From positions 372,001 through 436,000 of the forward strand of contig JAOTOM010004782.1 of NCBI GenBank assembly GCA_034440615.1: a stretch of DNA of 64,000 bases. Reading direction: 5' to 3'. This document shows, piece after piece, positions 11,643-23,200 of the stretch (position 1 is its first letter; the number at the start of each line of letters is the position of its first letter). The position numbers and the translations under genes are program-made. A model generated the notes under the pieces. It did not search any database. It was not told where the DNA came from and was given only the letters and a program-made list of their open reading frames with translations. The stretch comes from Ashinkailepas kermadecensis (Eukaryota > Arthropoda > Thecostraca > Neolepadidae).

Positions 11643-12991
11643 CATAGCTATCACTGCCCTGGTAGCTCAGCTGGTTAGAGTGCTGGCCTGCTCTGGTCTC
11701 CCCTGTTCTGGCAATGCAGGGTTCCAGTCTCTTCGCTTGCTCGCATTTAGCCCCCGGCTGGGAGGGTCAGTTGGCAGCTGGACCGATAAGGCTGGGGACG
11801 AGCTACCAGACAGCTGTGTTGGTGCATTCATGGCACATTAAACTTTAGGCAAAAATTATGCAGTTGAACTGGAATTCATGGATCGGGTGGTGGGGCCAGG
11901 GTCCACGCAACAAGCTCTGCCTAACAATAGGACCCTGGTTCAGAAAGCCACCCCAACAAGAGCTTGGATTAAATTTATTAAAAAACAAAACAAAAAACAC
12001 ACACATATATATACCTATATATATATATGCATACATATATATATACACATACATACATACATATATATGTATATATATATATACATACATACACATATAG
12101 TTATCAATATTCAAACAGTTCCCATCAATGAAAATTTTATAACCACTTGCAAAGAGCAACTTTAAAACAGAGGATTCTTTTGCAGTGGCGTACCATATTC
12201 CGAACATGAGAATGTGGGTGTGCAGGATTAATCTGCTGTAGCTGTTGTGGTACAAGTTATTGGTAGCCACTAACAAATGCTGGTATAATTGAGACAAAAA
12301 ATACTGGAGGTTACTTCCTTCTGGTCTTCTTAAGCAGACTGCTCTCAGAAACATAAAAATAGCATCTGCAGACTTTGCTAGCTCTGTACACAAAAAAAAA
12401 TCAGTTGAACTATGCAATCAGACCCTCATATTTTGGTAGAGGAAGATCCATTGTTCATGAATACTGCCATATATTTGATATTTATGTGCTGAACATGGCA
12501 TGGGGGGCATCCAAAGGTAGGTGTTCAGGAAATGGAACATACCTACTCAGATACCCCCTGCTTCCCCTATATAGGTCTTCCCATATATCCGATATTGAAT
12601 AGGGCTGAATAGGTAAGATAGATAGACATTGATGAGTTGGGGATATTGGTGGATGTATTTCCTGGAATTGGGGATGTGGTGTTGGTTGGGATGAGGAGTG
12701 CCCTTTTCCCAGGGTTATGGTATTGGTATCTTCCCTTCACAGACTTAACCTTGCGGCTCATTAAGTCTGATCGCATTATGACATGTTAATTATAATTATT
12801 GCACGTGGAATAGGGCGACGGTTATACCACTACATTTGTTCTGCTTTCATTTTAGCGATATGAGTAAGGATACAAATCATACTCCCTGGAACAGTTATAG
12901 GTACACCATCACACCTGTAGAGCAACGACAATATTAGCTTACCTTCATTTGACAAATTTGGCCCACTGACATCACAACTATTTGAGTTCAT
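6127..12991 (-). CDS. Chromodomain protein gene, 5' part (five coding exons)
   Basis: Five exons on the minus strand join without a phase conflict: 12991-12943, 9764-9633, 7331-7177, 6740-6607 and 6295-6127, 639 nt or 213 codons, all with GT/AG junctions. The first about 95 residues are acidic and serine-rich, with one basic patch (TKRKQ). A chromodomain spans about residues 98-152: [10 protein letters not shown], then YLIKWKGW and NTWEP, ending in a helix (LEKIVDFFK). The aromatic cage that binds methyl-lysine in this fold is present as Y100, W121 and W124. Family knowledge points to a reader of methylated histone H3; the NLNC motif after TWEP resembles SUV39-type and HP1-type domains. No SET or chromoshadow domain lies in the window, so the class is open. 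The final exon (residues 157-213) is not recognised. The start is the Met at 12991; an in-frame Met at 13033 is possible. The gene is divergent from FANCI. Confidence 0.75.
6607..6740 (-). CDS. Chromodomain gene, coding exon 4 (core of chromodomain)
   Basis: 134 nt between acceptor ctgtcaacag and donor agcaa|gtaagc, phase 0 in and phase 2 out. It carries [13 protein letters not shown] and the closing helix of the chromodomain. It is the best evidence for the gene's identity. Confidence 0.85.
7177..7331 (-). CDS. Chromodomain gene, coding exon 3 (start of chromodomain)
   Basis: 155 nt, entering in phase 1 and leaving in phase 0. The acceptor is gacgtcccag and the donor gacagc|gtgagt. It encodes an Arg/Ser/Ala/Glu-rich linker followed by [16 protein letters not shown], the first beta strand of the chromodomain with cage residue Y100. 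A (CA)n tract begins directly after the donor. Confidence 0.8.
7376..7530. repeat. 39-bp minisatellite, about 4 copies
   Basis: Units of the type caggcggcgcccatccctcc followed by gctgaccgagcgtcagacac repeat about four times. The array sits 45 bp upstream (on the minus strand) of the acceptor of chromodomain exon 3. Degenerate units with ctctgagaggggtcacc continue to about 7750. Confidence 0.85.
7760..8460. other. Intron of the chromodomain gene, no other feature seen
   Basis: This lies inside the 2.3-kb intron between chromodomain exons 2 and 3. No transposon or repeat structure is evident. Confidence 0.4.
8461..9400. promoter_or_regulatory. Cluster of AGGTCA-type half-sites in an intron
   Basis: AGGTCA or its complement recurs many times, for example about 8467, 8480, 8490, 8690-8705, 8841, 8931, 8949, 8964, 8978, 9120 and 9369. 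AGGTCA is the core half-site of many nuclear receptors. Spacing and orientation are irregular. It may be a worn simple repeat (the triplet-like ggtca word) and not an enhancer. Confidence 0.3.
9633..9764 (-). CDS. Chromodomain gene, coding exon 2
   Basis: Bounded by a good acceptor (tgtgctttcag) and donor (agaag|gttagt), 132 nt, phase 1 at both ends. It encodes a hydrophilic stretch with an SESESSD acidic-serine run, typical of the disordered N-terminus of chromatin proteins. Confidence 0.65.
10609..10791 (+). other. Open reading frame of unknown nature inside an intron
   Basis: The plus frame reads without a stop through [14 protein letters not shown] and [18 protein letters not shown] and ends in TGA at about 10790. 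Amino-acid composition looks protein-like, yet there is no start codon or clear acceptor. It lies on the opposite strand to the host gene. It could be a decayed processed copy or transposon fragment. Confidence 0.2.
11160..11385. repeat. Degenerate tandem repeat, about 55-60 bp
   Basis: Words such as catgcaagcc, gtgcaggccaatgcaatcaa and gtaggccaatgagatc recur at roughly 55-60 bp. The array is strongly worn. Confidence 0.45.
11480..11650. repeat. (TA)n / (CA)n microsatellite
   Basis: A compound run of ta, ca and tatg repeats. It directly precedes SINE family A copy 1. Open frames here are meaningless. Confidence 0.95.
11656..11990 (+). mobile_element. SINE family A, copy 1 (tRNA-derived)
   Basis: The head has a tRNA-like A box (ggtagctcagctggttagag) and a B box (gggttccagtctc). 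The body (ggctgggagggtcagttggc, gggacgagctacc, gttgaact.gaattcatggatcgg, acaagctctgc.taacaatagga) matches the copy at 46354 over about 320 bp. It is flanked by microsatellites on both sides and ends in an A-rich tail (aaaaaacaaaacaaaaaac). Confidence 0.85.
11996..12100. repeat. (AC)n / (AT)n microsatellite
   Basis: A compound ca/ta repeat directly following the SINE A tail; such tails often seed microsatellites. Confidence 0.9.
12595..12750 (+). repeat. Dispersed repeat family C, copy 1
   Basis: About 155 bp beginning gaatagggctgaataggtaa and including gatagacattgatgag and ggatgtggtgttggt. The reverse complement of 40760-40912 matches it closely along its length. It has no coding capacity; the family is unnamed here. 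Confidence 0.75.
12943..12991 (-). CDS. Chromodomain gene, coding exon 1
   Basis: It encodes [16 protein letters not shown] and ends in a strong donor (gaag|gtaagc), phase 1. The split codon completes with the next exon as Asp. The frame stays open upstream to 13165, so a longer N-terminus starting at 13033 or above cannot be excluded. Confidence 0.55.
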
Positions 12992-12999
12992 AATTACAC

Positions 13000-15402
13000 A
13001 ATTAAAGAAGTCGTTCCCTTCCCACACTCCCATCCACGCCACGTTAAACCAAGTTTTGTAAATGGTCTTCCGCGCTTTGTAAAGCGTGCACAAAAATTGG
13101 CAAGGACAAGTACGAAAAAACTCGCACCCCTGTCTTCCAAAGCCCATACAGATTTTCCTTGGCATGCTCTTTGGATGAGTAATGGTTGCATGTAGTAAGT
13201 GTGTAGTCGAATTTGAACAAAAATAAATTTACCAAGTATCATATCAATTTTGAAGTAAACTGAACCCTGGTATTCATGAAATATCCTTTGCTTTTCTGCC
13301 CATAAATAGTGTTATGGCAACATTAGGCTACCATATCCAATTCTTGCCACTGGTGTATGCTTAAAGGCGGGCGGTAAAAATGTGCAGAATATAGCCTTAT
13401 ATAGCGTCTTGTGCACCTAGTCTTATGTATTATTTGTATTGATTTCATTTCGTTTTCCAATTTAGAGAAAAATAAAATTGAAGTGGTACAGGACCAGGCT
13501 CATTTCAAGAATCAGTTTTATCTCCAATTGTTCGGTGACTTTCCTGGCGCTTGAATTTCAAAACATTTATTTTGCGCGCCAAGATTAAAGCCCACTGATT
13601 GCGGCTGAAGATAGCGGTGTTGCTCGCTTCGGTTATTTTGGTCAGTATTTTGTTGCCACGCTTTTGGGTTTCTGGGTATTATTATCGCACGTGTGTATGG
13701 TTTCTCATATGCTTTGGTACGTGTATGCTCAGTATTCGTATTGATATTTTGCCTCCCAACCAAAAAGTAGGCATTTGCAGGGGAAATGAGTTGAAGCATG
13801 CACCAAACTACATAACATAGAACTGGAAAAGAAATTCCAAGAATTCAAAAGTTATCTTAAACTGCAAGTTTACCCATTTATGAACATGATTAAGATTATG
13901 TGACCACGCATTTCTTCTACAAATGCTTTCTTTTTAATTGGCAAGCAAAATAACACCAAACAATGTGCTGATAAGTTAGTTGATTTTGAAGCTGAATGGA
14001 TTTTATATTAATTTCTTTGAGAATTGATTTTTTGTGATGCAAATAAGTTGACACATTTTTTCTTTATGATGCTTTATGAATTTGTTCATTGTTTTCTGCT
14101 GTGCAACATTTATGAACATCATTAAGACAAGTTGGCACTCATTTCTTCTACAAATGTATGGTTTTCAGTTGGCAAGCAAAATAGCACCAACAAGGGGCTT
14201 AGTGTTAGTCAATATAGCATAAACAATAATGTTAAAGAAGAAGAATTTGTAACATAACCTGGCATAACATAACCCAGCCTAACCTCCCTTTTAGAACATA
14301 AATATGAATGGGAAATTGTGGGACAATATAACACATTTTTTTATCTCAGAATTTACAAACTTAAAAAAACAAACCCAGCCTAACCCAAGCTAGCCTTATT
14401 TACATTTGAAGAAAATCAATTTATTTTTATCACCAAATATTTTCTCAATTTTCTACCCTAAAAAAACTTAACCAAACCTGGCCTAACCAAATCTAACTAT
14501 CACTAACTATGTTACTATGCTATCTAACTCCTTTGCAGGTATATTTATTGTGTATATTTGTGTTTATACTGGAAAATCCATGCAAAACCTACACATTTCT
14601 AGATAATGTCAGCTGAATGTGGTTTCATTTCCATTGTCTCACAAATTCCCCAAGTATTTTTTGTAGCATCCTGACACAGTGCTTTAAATTTTGAAATTGA
14701 AACTGATACCCACACATAATGACAATTGCTTTTACATTGTTTTCTTTTTGGCAACATTAAGTGCAATTTTTCCTTTTTTGCTGCAGGCCATAAGTGAGAG
14801 TTGCATCTGTAAAAGTGTGCATGGTTGCCAGCAGCAAAATTTCAGACTGGTAAAGGCAGTATATACAGTACCAACATCATAATCAAACAATGAACACTGT
14901 CAGCTGGTAAAGGCAGCAGGTACACTACTGACACCATCATCAATCAACAAAGGCAGCAGATGCACTACTGACATCATCATCATCAGACAATCAACAATGG
15001 TCATGGAAATCAACTCATCAAAAGGCATTATTCATATGCATTTGAACATTTTTTAAAGAACATCACAGCTTTTTTACATGGCCCTTTTGACCTCATCATT
15101 CACTCTACAAAAAAAAATCATGACACTGCCCTGATGTCTACCTGGGCGAATTTGGCCACACTGTCCCCCCCCCTGCCTCCTCCTCCTTCTACATGGTCTG
15201 CAAGGCACTGCAGTTTCTAGATAAAAGCCAAACTTCACCCACATTTGGCTATTTGACAATTTTCAACCCCTACACTCACGTGATCAATATCCCACGTCAA
15301 CTAGTGACCAGGAGAGTGATTTTGATGCTAATACGCAGCTGAAGGTTATTTGAACAATAAATTCCATTATTGGCTACACAATGCAAGACTTCCATCTTTC
15401 AG
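13000..15402. promoter_or_regulatory. Divergent promoter region with an E2F-like site
   Basis: This holds the 5' ends of the minus-strand chromodomain gene and the plus-strand FANCI gene. At 13570-13580 ttttgcgcgcc matches the E2F consensus TTTSSCGC; E2F control of Fanconi genes is known in vertebrates. Transcription starts are not visible. A pyrimidine-rich acceptor (ccatctttcag) at 15402 suggests FANCI has a 5' UTR intron. About 14880-15000 holds a worn cag/cat-rich tandem repeat. Confidence 0.4.
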
Positions 15403-15424
15403 GTGCTCCACTGATGAAGTCAGC

Positions 15425-17026
15425 ATGAGTTCACTTGGTGAGAAGATTCAAGCAGCTGCGAAAGATGAAGAAGCGCTGAAAAGTATTCTGTCAAAGGCCT
15501 CGTCAGAGGATATCGCAAGCGCTGTACTCAGCATAACGAAATGCCCAGATGCAAGCTCCGTGCTCAATTCTGCACTGTCCGCCCTGAATTCGGAGGCATT
15601 GCATCCAAAACAGCTCCAGCTCGTTGAGGCATGCGTGGCGGCGCTCAAGAGTGACAGCATCGACGCCCAGATCGCGCGAGACGTCACGGGCGTCGTGCTG
15701 CTGCAGCTGGCGGCGCTGCCGGCGAGCAGCATCAGCCAGCTGACGCGCCAGTACGTCGGCGCCATCAGTCGCGGCGAGCCGCTGTCCGGCCGCTGGCTGG
15801 ACCTGCTGCCGCGGCTGCTGGGCACGCTCGCCGAGCTGGCCGACGTCGAGTACGACGGCGTGCCGCAGACGGGCAAGGAGGCGCGCGCTGACGCGCTCGC
15901 CGCTGTGTGTCGCGCGCAGTGGAGCGCGCCCGCCGCGGCGCGCCTGCTCGAGGTGCTGCGCGACGAGCGGCTGGCGGCCGGCGAGCTGGAGCAGCTGCTG
16001 GAGGCGGCCGGCCGGCTGCTGGCCAGGGTCGAGTACCAAGAGGTGCCGCCGCTCGCCTACCAGCTGGTGCGGCTGTGCCCGGGAGCGGCCAGCGGCCGGC
16101 TGCTGCAGCTCCTGCTGGCGTACTTCGCAGCCGAGGAGGAGCGCGTGCGTCAGCCGGCCGGCGACCAGCGCGCCGCCAAGAGCCTGCGCCTGGCCGAGGG
16201 CACCGTCATCTACCACGTGACGCACGCGCCCGGCCTGGACGCGCACCTGGTGCGCGAGGCGGTGCGCCATGTGCGCGCGTCGGCGCAGTGTCCGGCGCGC
16301 CTGCTGACGCCGTTCAGCCTGGCGCTGGCGCTGGCGCTGGCCGGCGGCGAGGCGCACGCGCAGCCGGCGCTGGACGGCCTGGTGGCGGCGCTGGCGCGCG
16401 TCGAGCGCGAACGCGCGCTGCGCCGCGACAGCTGCTGGCTGCGCGCGGCGGCGCCCGCGCCCGTGGCCTCCGAGCAGCTGCTGCTGGAGGCGGCCGAGCG
16501 CTGCGCGGCCGGCTCGGCGCCGGCCGGCGACGGCCTGCTGCGGCTGGCGTTCGCGCTGCTGGCGGCCGCCGGCCAGCCGCTGCCGCGCCTCGGCGCGCGC
16601 ACACTCACCGCGCTGGTGGTGCGCCGGCCCGAGCTGGCGCGCGAGGCGGTCGCGCGGCTGGTCGGCTGCCTGGCGGGCGGCGCAAACGTGTCGGCGCACG
16701 TGGAGGCGCTGGCGCAGCTGGTGACCGGCTGCCCGCTGGCGGTGGCCGATAGTCGCGCCAGTCTGACCGACCTGCTGGCGCACCTGGGCTTACTGCCGCC
16801 GGCCACGGCGCACCGCCTGCTCGCCGCGCTGCTGCCCGTGCTCAAGATCTGCATGCCGCTCAAGGACCACCTGGTGCTGACGCTGCGCAAGCTGCTGGTC
16901 AGCAAGCGGTGCGAGTCGCGCCAGACGGCCGTCTGCGGCCTGCTGCTCTGCCTCAGGCACTTCCGTGTCACCGGCACGCTGCCGTACAGCCAGGCCAGCC
17001 AGAACTTCAGCTGTGCCATGAGCCAG
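15425..17026 (+). CDS. FANCI: FANCI coding exon 1
   Basis: A 1.6-kb exon coding 534 residues, very GC-rich from about 15600 on. It holds the N-terminal solenoid, the monoubiquitination lysine (codon 16889-16891) and the SQ cluster. It ends in SQ|, donor cag|gttggt, phase 0. A (GT)n-rich stretch follows at about 17170-17270. Confidence 0.92.
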
Positions 17027-17196
17027 GTTGGTCTGGAGTCAAAGGTCCGCACTGTAATCGGCACTCTTATTAAAACGTGGACAGCTCTGCAGGCATCTTC
17101 AAAATTATGGGTTCGGATTTATACTTTCTTCATCATTTTGAATGAGTTAAGGTAACCCTGCAGCCCTCTGGACCGTGAGGGTGTGTGTGTGCACGC

Positions 17197-17240
<44 letters not shown>

Positions 17241-20200
17241 GCGTGTGTATGTGTGTGTGTGCGTGTTTACACGTTGCGCCATGATGATAGTGCGTCACTG
17301 CATGAGTGACGACAGTGTATGATGGTTGTAGCGGTGTTAGGTGACAGTGACAGGGGCGTGCGGCGCTGGTATGTGGCGGTTGCGGCGGCGTGTTTGGCTT
17401 GGTTTGACAGTAGTATGTGACTGTGATGACGAGGTGTGACAATGGCATGTCACGGGGTGTGACAGTGGTATGTGACGGTGACTGTGAGGTGTGGGTTTGG
17501 TATGTTACTGAGCCTTTGTTCTCAAGTTCAATTTATATCAGGTGTCGGATGTAAGAAAACGATGTGGGGAATAGAGAAAATATTGTGTGATGGAGGTACC
17601 TAGACAAACATTTTTCGTACAAATGAAGTGTTGAAACGTAACTAGAGCTGTTGAATTTGGTTCAAGGAAGGAACAATGTTCATTTGTTAATTTAAAAAAA
17701 ACATCGGCAAACATTTTTCAATACAATATCTTCAGCTAAGAAAAACTGGATGCACCCTGCATAGTCATATCCTCTAACATCCGCACAATTGACGAGTAGC
17801 TGGAAGAAGAATACAGACAAAATATCGGAAGCGATGTAGGAAAAGGCTGTGCTAAATGTCAATGTGCACCCAATTGCAGGAATCTGAGAACCCTGCTGAT
17901 TTCGAGGTGTGGCACTGATACGTGACGGTGACTGCGAGCTGTGGCTGTGGTATGTGACTGATGACAAGGTGTGGTAATGGTATGTGGCGGTGCGGTGTGA
18001 CGGTGACTGCGAGCTGTGGCTGTGGTATGTGACTGATGACAAGGTGTGGTAATGGTATGTGGCGGTGCGGTGTGACGGAGTGGCGGTGCGGTGTGACGGA
18101 GTCGGCGGGGTTATGGCTGTGGTATGTGACTGGTGGCTAGCTGTGACATTGACAAGTGACGATGTCATGTGACGGTGTCTGCGGTGTGTGGCTGTGGTAT
18201 GTGACTGGTGGCTAGCTGTGACATTGACAAGTGACGATGTCATGTGACGGTGTCTGCGGTGTGTGGCTGTGGTATGTGACTGGTGGCTAGCTGTGACATT
18301 GACAAGTGACGATGTCATGTGACGGTGTCTGCGGTGTGTGGCTGTGGTATGTGACTGGTGGCTAGCTGTGACATTGACAAGTGACGATGTCATGTGACGG
18401 TGTCTGCGGTGTGTGGCTGTGGTATGTGACTGGTGGCTAGCTGTGACATTGACAAGTGACGATGTCATGTGACGGTGTCTGCGGTGTGTGGCTGTGGTAT
18501 GTGACTGGTGGCTAGCTGTGACATTGACAAGTGACGATGTCATGTGACGGTGTCTGCGGTGTGTGGCTGTGGTATGTGACTGGTGGCTAGCTGTGACATT
18601 GACAAGTGACGATGTCATGTGACGGTGTCGGCGGGGTTATGGCTGTGGTATGTGACTGGTGGCTAGCTGTGACATTGACAAGTGACGATGTCATGTGACG
18701 GTGTCGGCGGGGTTATGGCTGTGGTATGTGACTGGTGGCTAGCTGTGACATTGACATGTGACGATGTCATGTGACGGTGTCGGCGGGGTTATGGCTGTGG
18801 TATGTGACTGGTGGCTAGCTGTAACATTGACAAGTGACGATGTCATGTGACGGTGTCGGCGGGGTTATGGCTGTGGTATGTGACTGGTGGCTAGCTGTGA
18901 CATTGACAAGTGACGATGTCATGTGACGGTGTCGGCGGGGTTATGGCTGTGGTATGTGACTGGTGGCTAGCTGTGACATTGACAAGTGACGATGTCATGT
19001 GACGGTGTCTGCGGTGTGTGGCTGTGGTATGTGACTGTGGTATGTGACTAGTGGCTAGGTGTGACATTGACATGTGCCGGTGGCGGTATCGGCGGTGTGT
19101 GGCTGTGCTGTGCGACGGCGACGTGACACCCGCCCCGTCCAGGTGGCCGCCGACCTGGGCCCGACGTTCCCGACGTCGGCCAACGAGGCGCTCTGCCTGG
19201 AGCTGCTGGGCGTGCTGCGCCGCTGTCTGACGCAGCAGGCGGCCGTGCGCGCCGCGCTGTACGCCGGCCTGCACGAGGTCGTCAGCCGCAACCCGGAGCT
19301 GGCCGGGTCGGTGCTCGGCATGCTGCTGCAGCAGCTGCGGCTGTACGTGGAGCCGCGCGCCGCCGCGCCGCCGCTCCTCCTGGCCGCCTGCATGCAGGTG
19401 AGAGATGCCCCGTTCATGCAGGTGAGGGACGCCGTCTGTGTACAGGTGAGAGACGCCGTCGAGACTGGTTCACTGGCACGGAACGCGTGCCGCTACCGTC
19501 GTTCCACTTTCGCACTGTGTCGAATCGTGGTACGTGTTGTGGACACGTTTTCTTCGACAACATTCCGGTGTAGCTATCTATTCTCGTCGATTTGAGCACA
19601 ACGTAATCGTAGCAGTTGCGCTATAAGACGACGACGAGTAACTCACTAGCTGTCGCCTCCCCATCCGGCGCAGGTTGGTGCGGACGAGGTGACCCTGGTG
19701 GAGGCGCTGCCGGAGCTGATGGCCTGTCTCGGCGCGTGCTCGCGCCGCGTGCTCGCCGCCGCCGAGCCGGACGACGCCGACGAGGAGGGCCCCGAGACGG
19801 TGCTGGCGCGCGAGGCCGAGACGGTGCTCGACGACATCGCCCGGCGAATGATGAACATCGAGCCGGACGACTACGACCTGGGCAAGGAGTCGGAGGTGGG
19901 CGGCGCGACGGTGACCGGCCGCCGCAACGCCGTCGTGCTGCACCTGCTGCAGGGCGTGCTGCAGGCGCTGCTGGACCACCGGCTGCAGTCGCCGTTCGAG
20001 CAGGACGAGGCGGCCGCCGTGGCCATCACCTGCCTCTACGCCAAGTACGCGGTCTTCGCCGAGCTGGCCGCCAAGAAAACCGTCGGGAAAGGCAAGAAGA
20101 AGGAATCGGAGTGGAAGCCGGCGCCGGCGGCCAGCGGGAGAGGACGGCCGCCGCGCGACCCGTCGCAGGACGTGCTCTGTCTCAGTCTGCGCTCGGCGAC

Positions 20201-23200
20201 GCGGCTGCTGGCGGCGCTGGCGGCCGACAGCGCGCCCGGCCACGCGGTGGCGCTGCAGCGGCTGCGCGACGCGCCGGCGCTGGTGCGCCACGCGGCCGAC
20301 GCGGCGCGCCAGCTGACCGGCCAGCTGCGCGCCGACGGCGAGTGCGCCGGCGCCGAGGGGGGCAACTCGCGCCACCTGGCGGAGCTGGGCTGCCGGCTGG
20401 CGCCGGCGCTGCTGCGCCTGGCCTCCGCCGCCGCCGACAGCGACGAGCCGCTGGCGGCGCTCTGCCTGGAGGCGCTCGGCCAGCTGGTGGCCGCGTTCGC
20501 GCGCCACTTCGCCGACCGGCTTCCGGCGCTGTTGGAGGCGGCCGACGCGCGCGGCGCCGCCGGCGTCGTGGCGCGCTGCCGCCTGCTGGTGGACGCCGGC
20601 GCCGGCGCGCGCGCCGCGCCGCCGTTGATCCGCCTGCTGCTGCTGGCCGCTGACGAGGCGCCCGCCGACCAGCAGGCGGAGCTGCTGACCTGGAGCCAGC
20701 GGCTGCTGCAGCAGACGGCCGGCGACGAGCCACAGCTGAGCCGGCAGCTGGTGGAGCTGGCGCTGACGCTGGCCGACCGCTACTCGCCGCACTCGGCGCT
20801 GATGCGCCAGCTGGCGCTGGCCGTGCACGAGCGGCTCGGCGACCTGGACGACGAGGTGGAGCTGACGGGCGACGAGGCGCCGCTGGCCGTCGTCACCGAG
20901 GCGAGCGGCGCCGCCTGCCTGCTGGCGCTGTGCGCGCGCCTGACCGGCTGGCTGGACGCCGTCGACTGGCTGCTGGTCGTCTGCCGCGCCGACGCCGCCG
21001 CGCTGCTGACTGAAGCGGCCGCCGCGCGCGAGGCGGCCGTCTGCGGCCGCCTGCTGGCACTGGTGGCCGTGCTGGACGAGCTGGTGCAGACGGCGGCGCC
21101 GCTCGGCCCGGTCAGTGACGCCGTGCTGCGCGTGCTGGGCCGCGCCTACGTCAGCCTCGCCTCGCTCGTCAAGTACTACGCGGCGCGCAGCAAGCTCGGC
21201 AAGCTCACGCGCACAGTCATCTGCAACAAGTAAGCCCTGGGATTGGGAGGGTGAGGTGTGCTGGCATTCGCTGGTTGGGTCCGAGGGAGCATGCGACGAT
21301 CTTCCCTTCTGGTTTTAGAAATCTGGAAGTTCGACAACAAGCAATAATAGCAAACCAGCAACAGCAAAAAGCAACAAATCTTTCCCGAAATTTTGTCTAT
21401 CTGACAGGTTGCTCACTATCATTTTTGGTCCGCGAACTATGTCCGCCAATTATAACATCAATGCCCAATGTGATCTTTTCTTGTTATGTTTTGCCTGATG
21501 GTTTTGCTAGCACAAATTAGCTCCCACGTTTTGCAATTTTGCATGGAAGATTTGGTCGTGTCTGGCTTTCGCGTGTCACGCTTTATGCTTGGCCTCGTCT
21601 GACGCGTGTCACCACAAAACACCGACTTCGAATATATTGTGTTGCATTGTGAAGTTTCGGAGACACCGTTGGTGATCTTATACTATGCCCAATAGCGTCT
21701 CCACGAAATCCGCTGATTAGCCCACTAAACGGTTGGTTCCAGAAGGCCAGCGGCGTGATGCCCGGGTCACGCCGTTGGCTGACAAAACCATTCGCGAACA
21801 AGGATGTGGCTTACCTCATTTCGTTGGTTCCGATGTTCCTGATTTTGTTCCGGTTAGTTTGCCCCAGTGGACATCTTCAAGCTACTGACATTGGCTATGG
21901 ATATTCATGACTCGTTCGTCTGCTTTCTTCGCGTGTTCAATGGCAATCGAAAAGAAGATGTTGCCGAAATCCGGACAGCGACGAGGTGGGGAGCAGGACT
22001 TGTGAGACGCTGGTGGTCGGATTTGAGTCGCACCCGGTGCCCATGACTGGTTGTGGGGTTCATCTGGCAACCTAACTGGGAGGGTCTCGGCTACCTGGCC
22101 CGTGAGGCTCATCTGGCAACTTAACTGGGAGGGTCTCGGCTACCTGGCCCGTGACGGTGCACTGATGGCCCGCTAAGCCCTATGTTAAAACTATGTCGTT
22201 GAGCCGAGGCTTCTGGATTGAGGAGTTGACACGGGGCTAGTATAGCAAACCTAGCATAGCATGGTTCCTGCTCTTATACATTTTTCAACACACGCTGGAA
22301 TTCAACTGGGAAGGAAAGTCGTACCGTCGCAATGCAATGTGTTGTCGTTTTGTTCTCCACTTGTAGGCAGAAGTCGTGGGCGACATCAATAATCTCGAAT
22401 TGAAAACGAATTATTCGGCACGGTATGAAAAGTGTTCGAACGCACTGTGTGCTCACTGAGCACTGTGTGCTCACTGAGCACACACATTCATGCACATACA
22501 CATTCATGAGCACTGCTCATGAATTTGTATGTGCAATACCAGTTGATGTGTAATCTATCCACCTACCCGTTAGGACTCATTTGTTTTGTATTTTACTCGC
22601 ATTCCTTGCTATTACTTTTATACATATGTCGTTTTAACTCCTGAACTACTTGTAGCATGTTAGTTAGGGGCGCAATATAGTCAGCTGACACGTCCTAAGA
22701 TGTCAACTACACAATCACTCACCCAGACTCCCGACTCTCATGTATTGTGATGTGTACTTCCATCTTCATTCTCCCTTCGGACACTCCACCATGTCCTGCA
22801 CATCCAGCGTATCTGAAGATGCTGCTGGTGTTCCATTCTTGATTACACCTCATCCCGTTGATAAAAGTCCAGTCATCTGAGCGAATCATATCCCATACCG
22901 CCGCCAAAAACGCTGTCATGCGCGTGACTGGCAACTTCATGCGATAATTCGTGACTGACAACCGTTCCCGTTCACCACGTCGAACTGACCATCCAATCTT
23001 CAGATAACCACCTGATGATTTACCGCTAACGATCTAACTAGCTCTACCGCCTACCGTCCTTCTTTTGCCAACTACCCCATGTTTTCGTGCTCGTCTCTTT
23101 TCGCCCAACACCCCTGATGATGATAACCTGTTGCTGATTATCTCGATGGTTTGTGTGGCTTTGCGACGAACCAGCGGGGCTACGTGACGTCACCTGCCTC

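Noticed and set aside
14260..14500. Telomere-like CCTAA repeats
   Set aside because: The words cctaac and taaccc are scattered, not in a tandem (TTAGG)n array.
15350..15424. Upstream in-frame ATG as FANCI start
   Set aside because: A good acceptor (ccatctttcag) lies between it and 15425, and the protein from 15425 aligns with the known FANCI N-terminus.
15503..16783. Long antisense and shifted frames over FANCI exon 1 and exon 3
   Set aside because: Very GC-rich coding DNA has few stops in any frame; the plus-strand FANCI frame explains the region.
17692..18618. 308-codon minus-strand frame with repeated THRRHRHMTSSLVNV blocks
   Set aside because: It is the 75-bp FANCI intron minisatellite read through; it stays open because 75 is a multiple of three.
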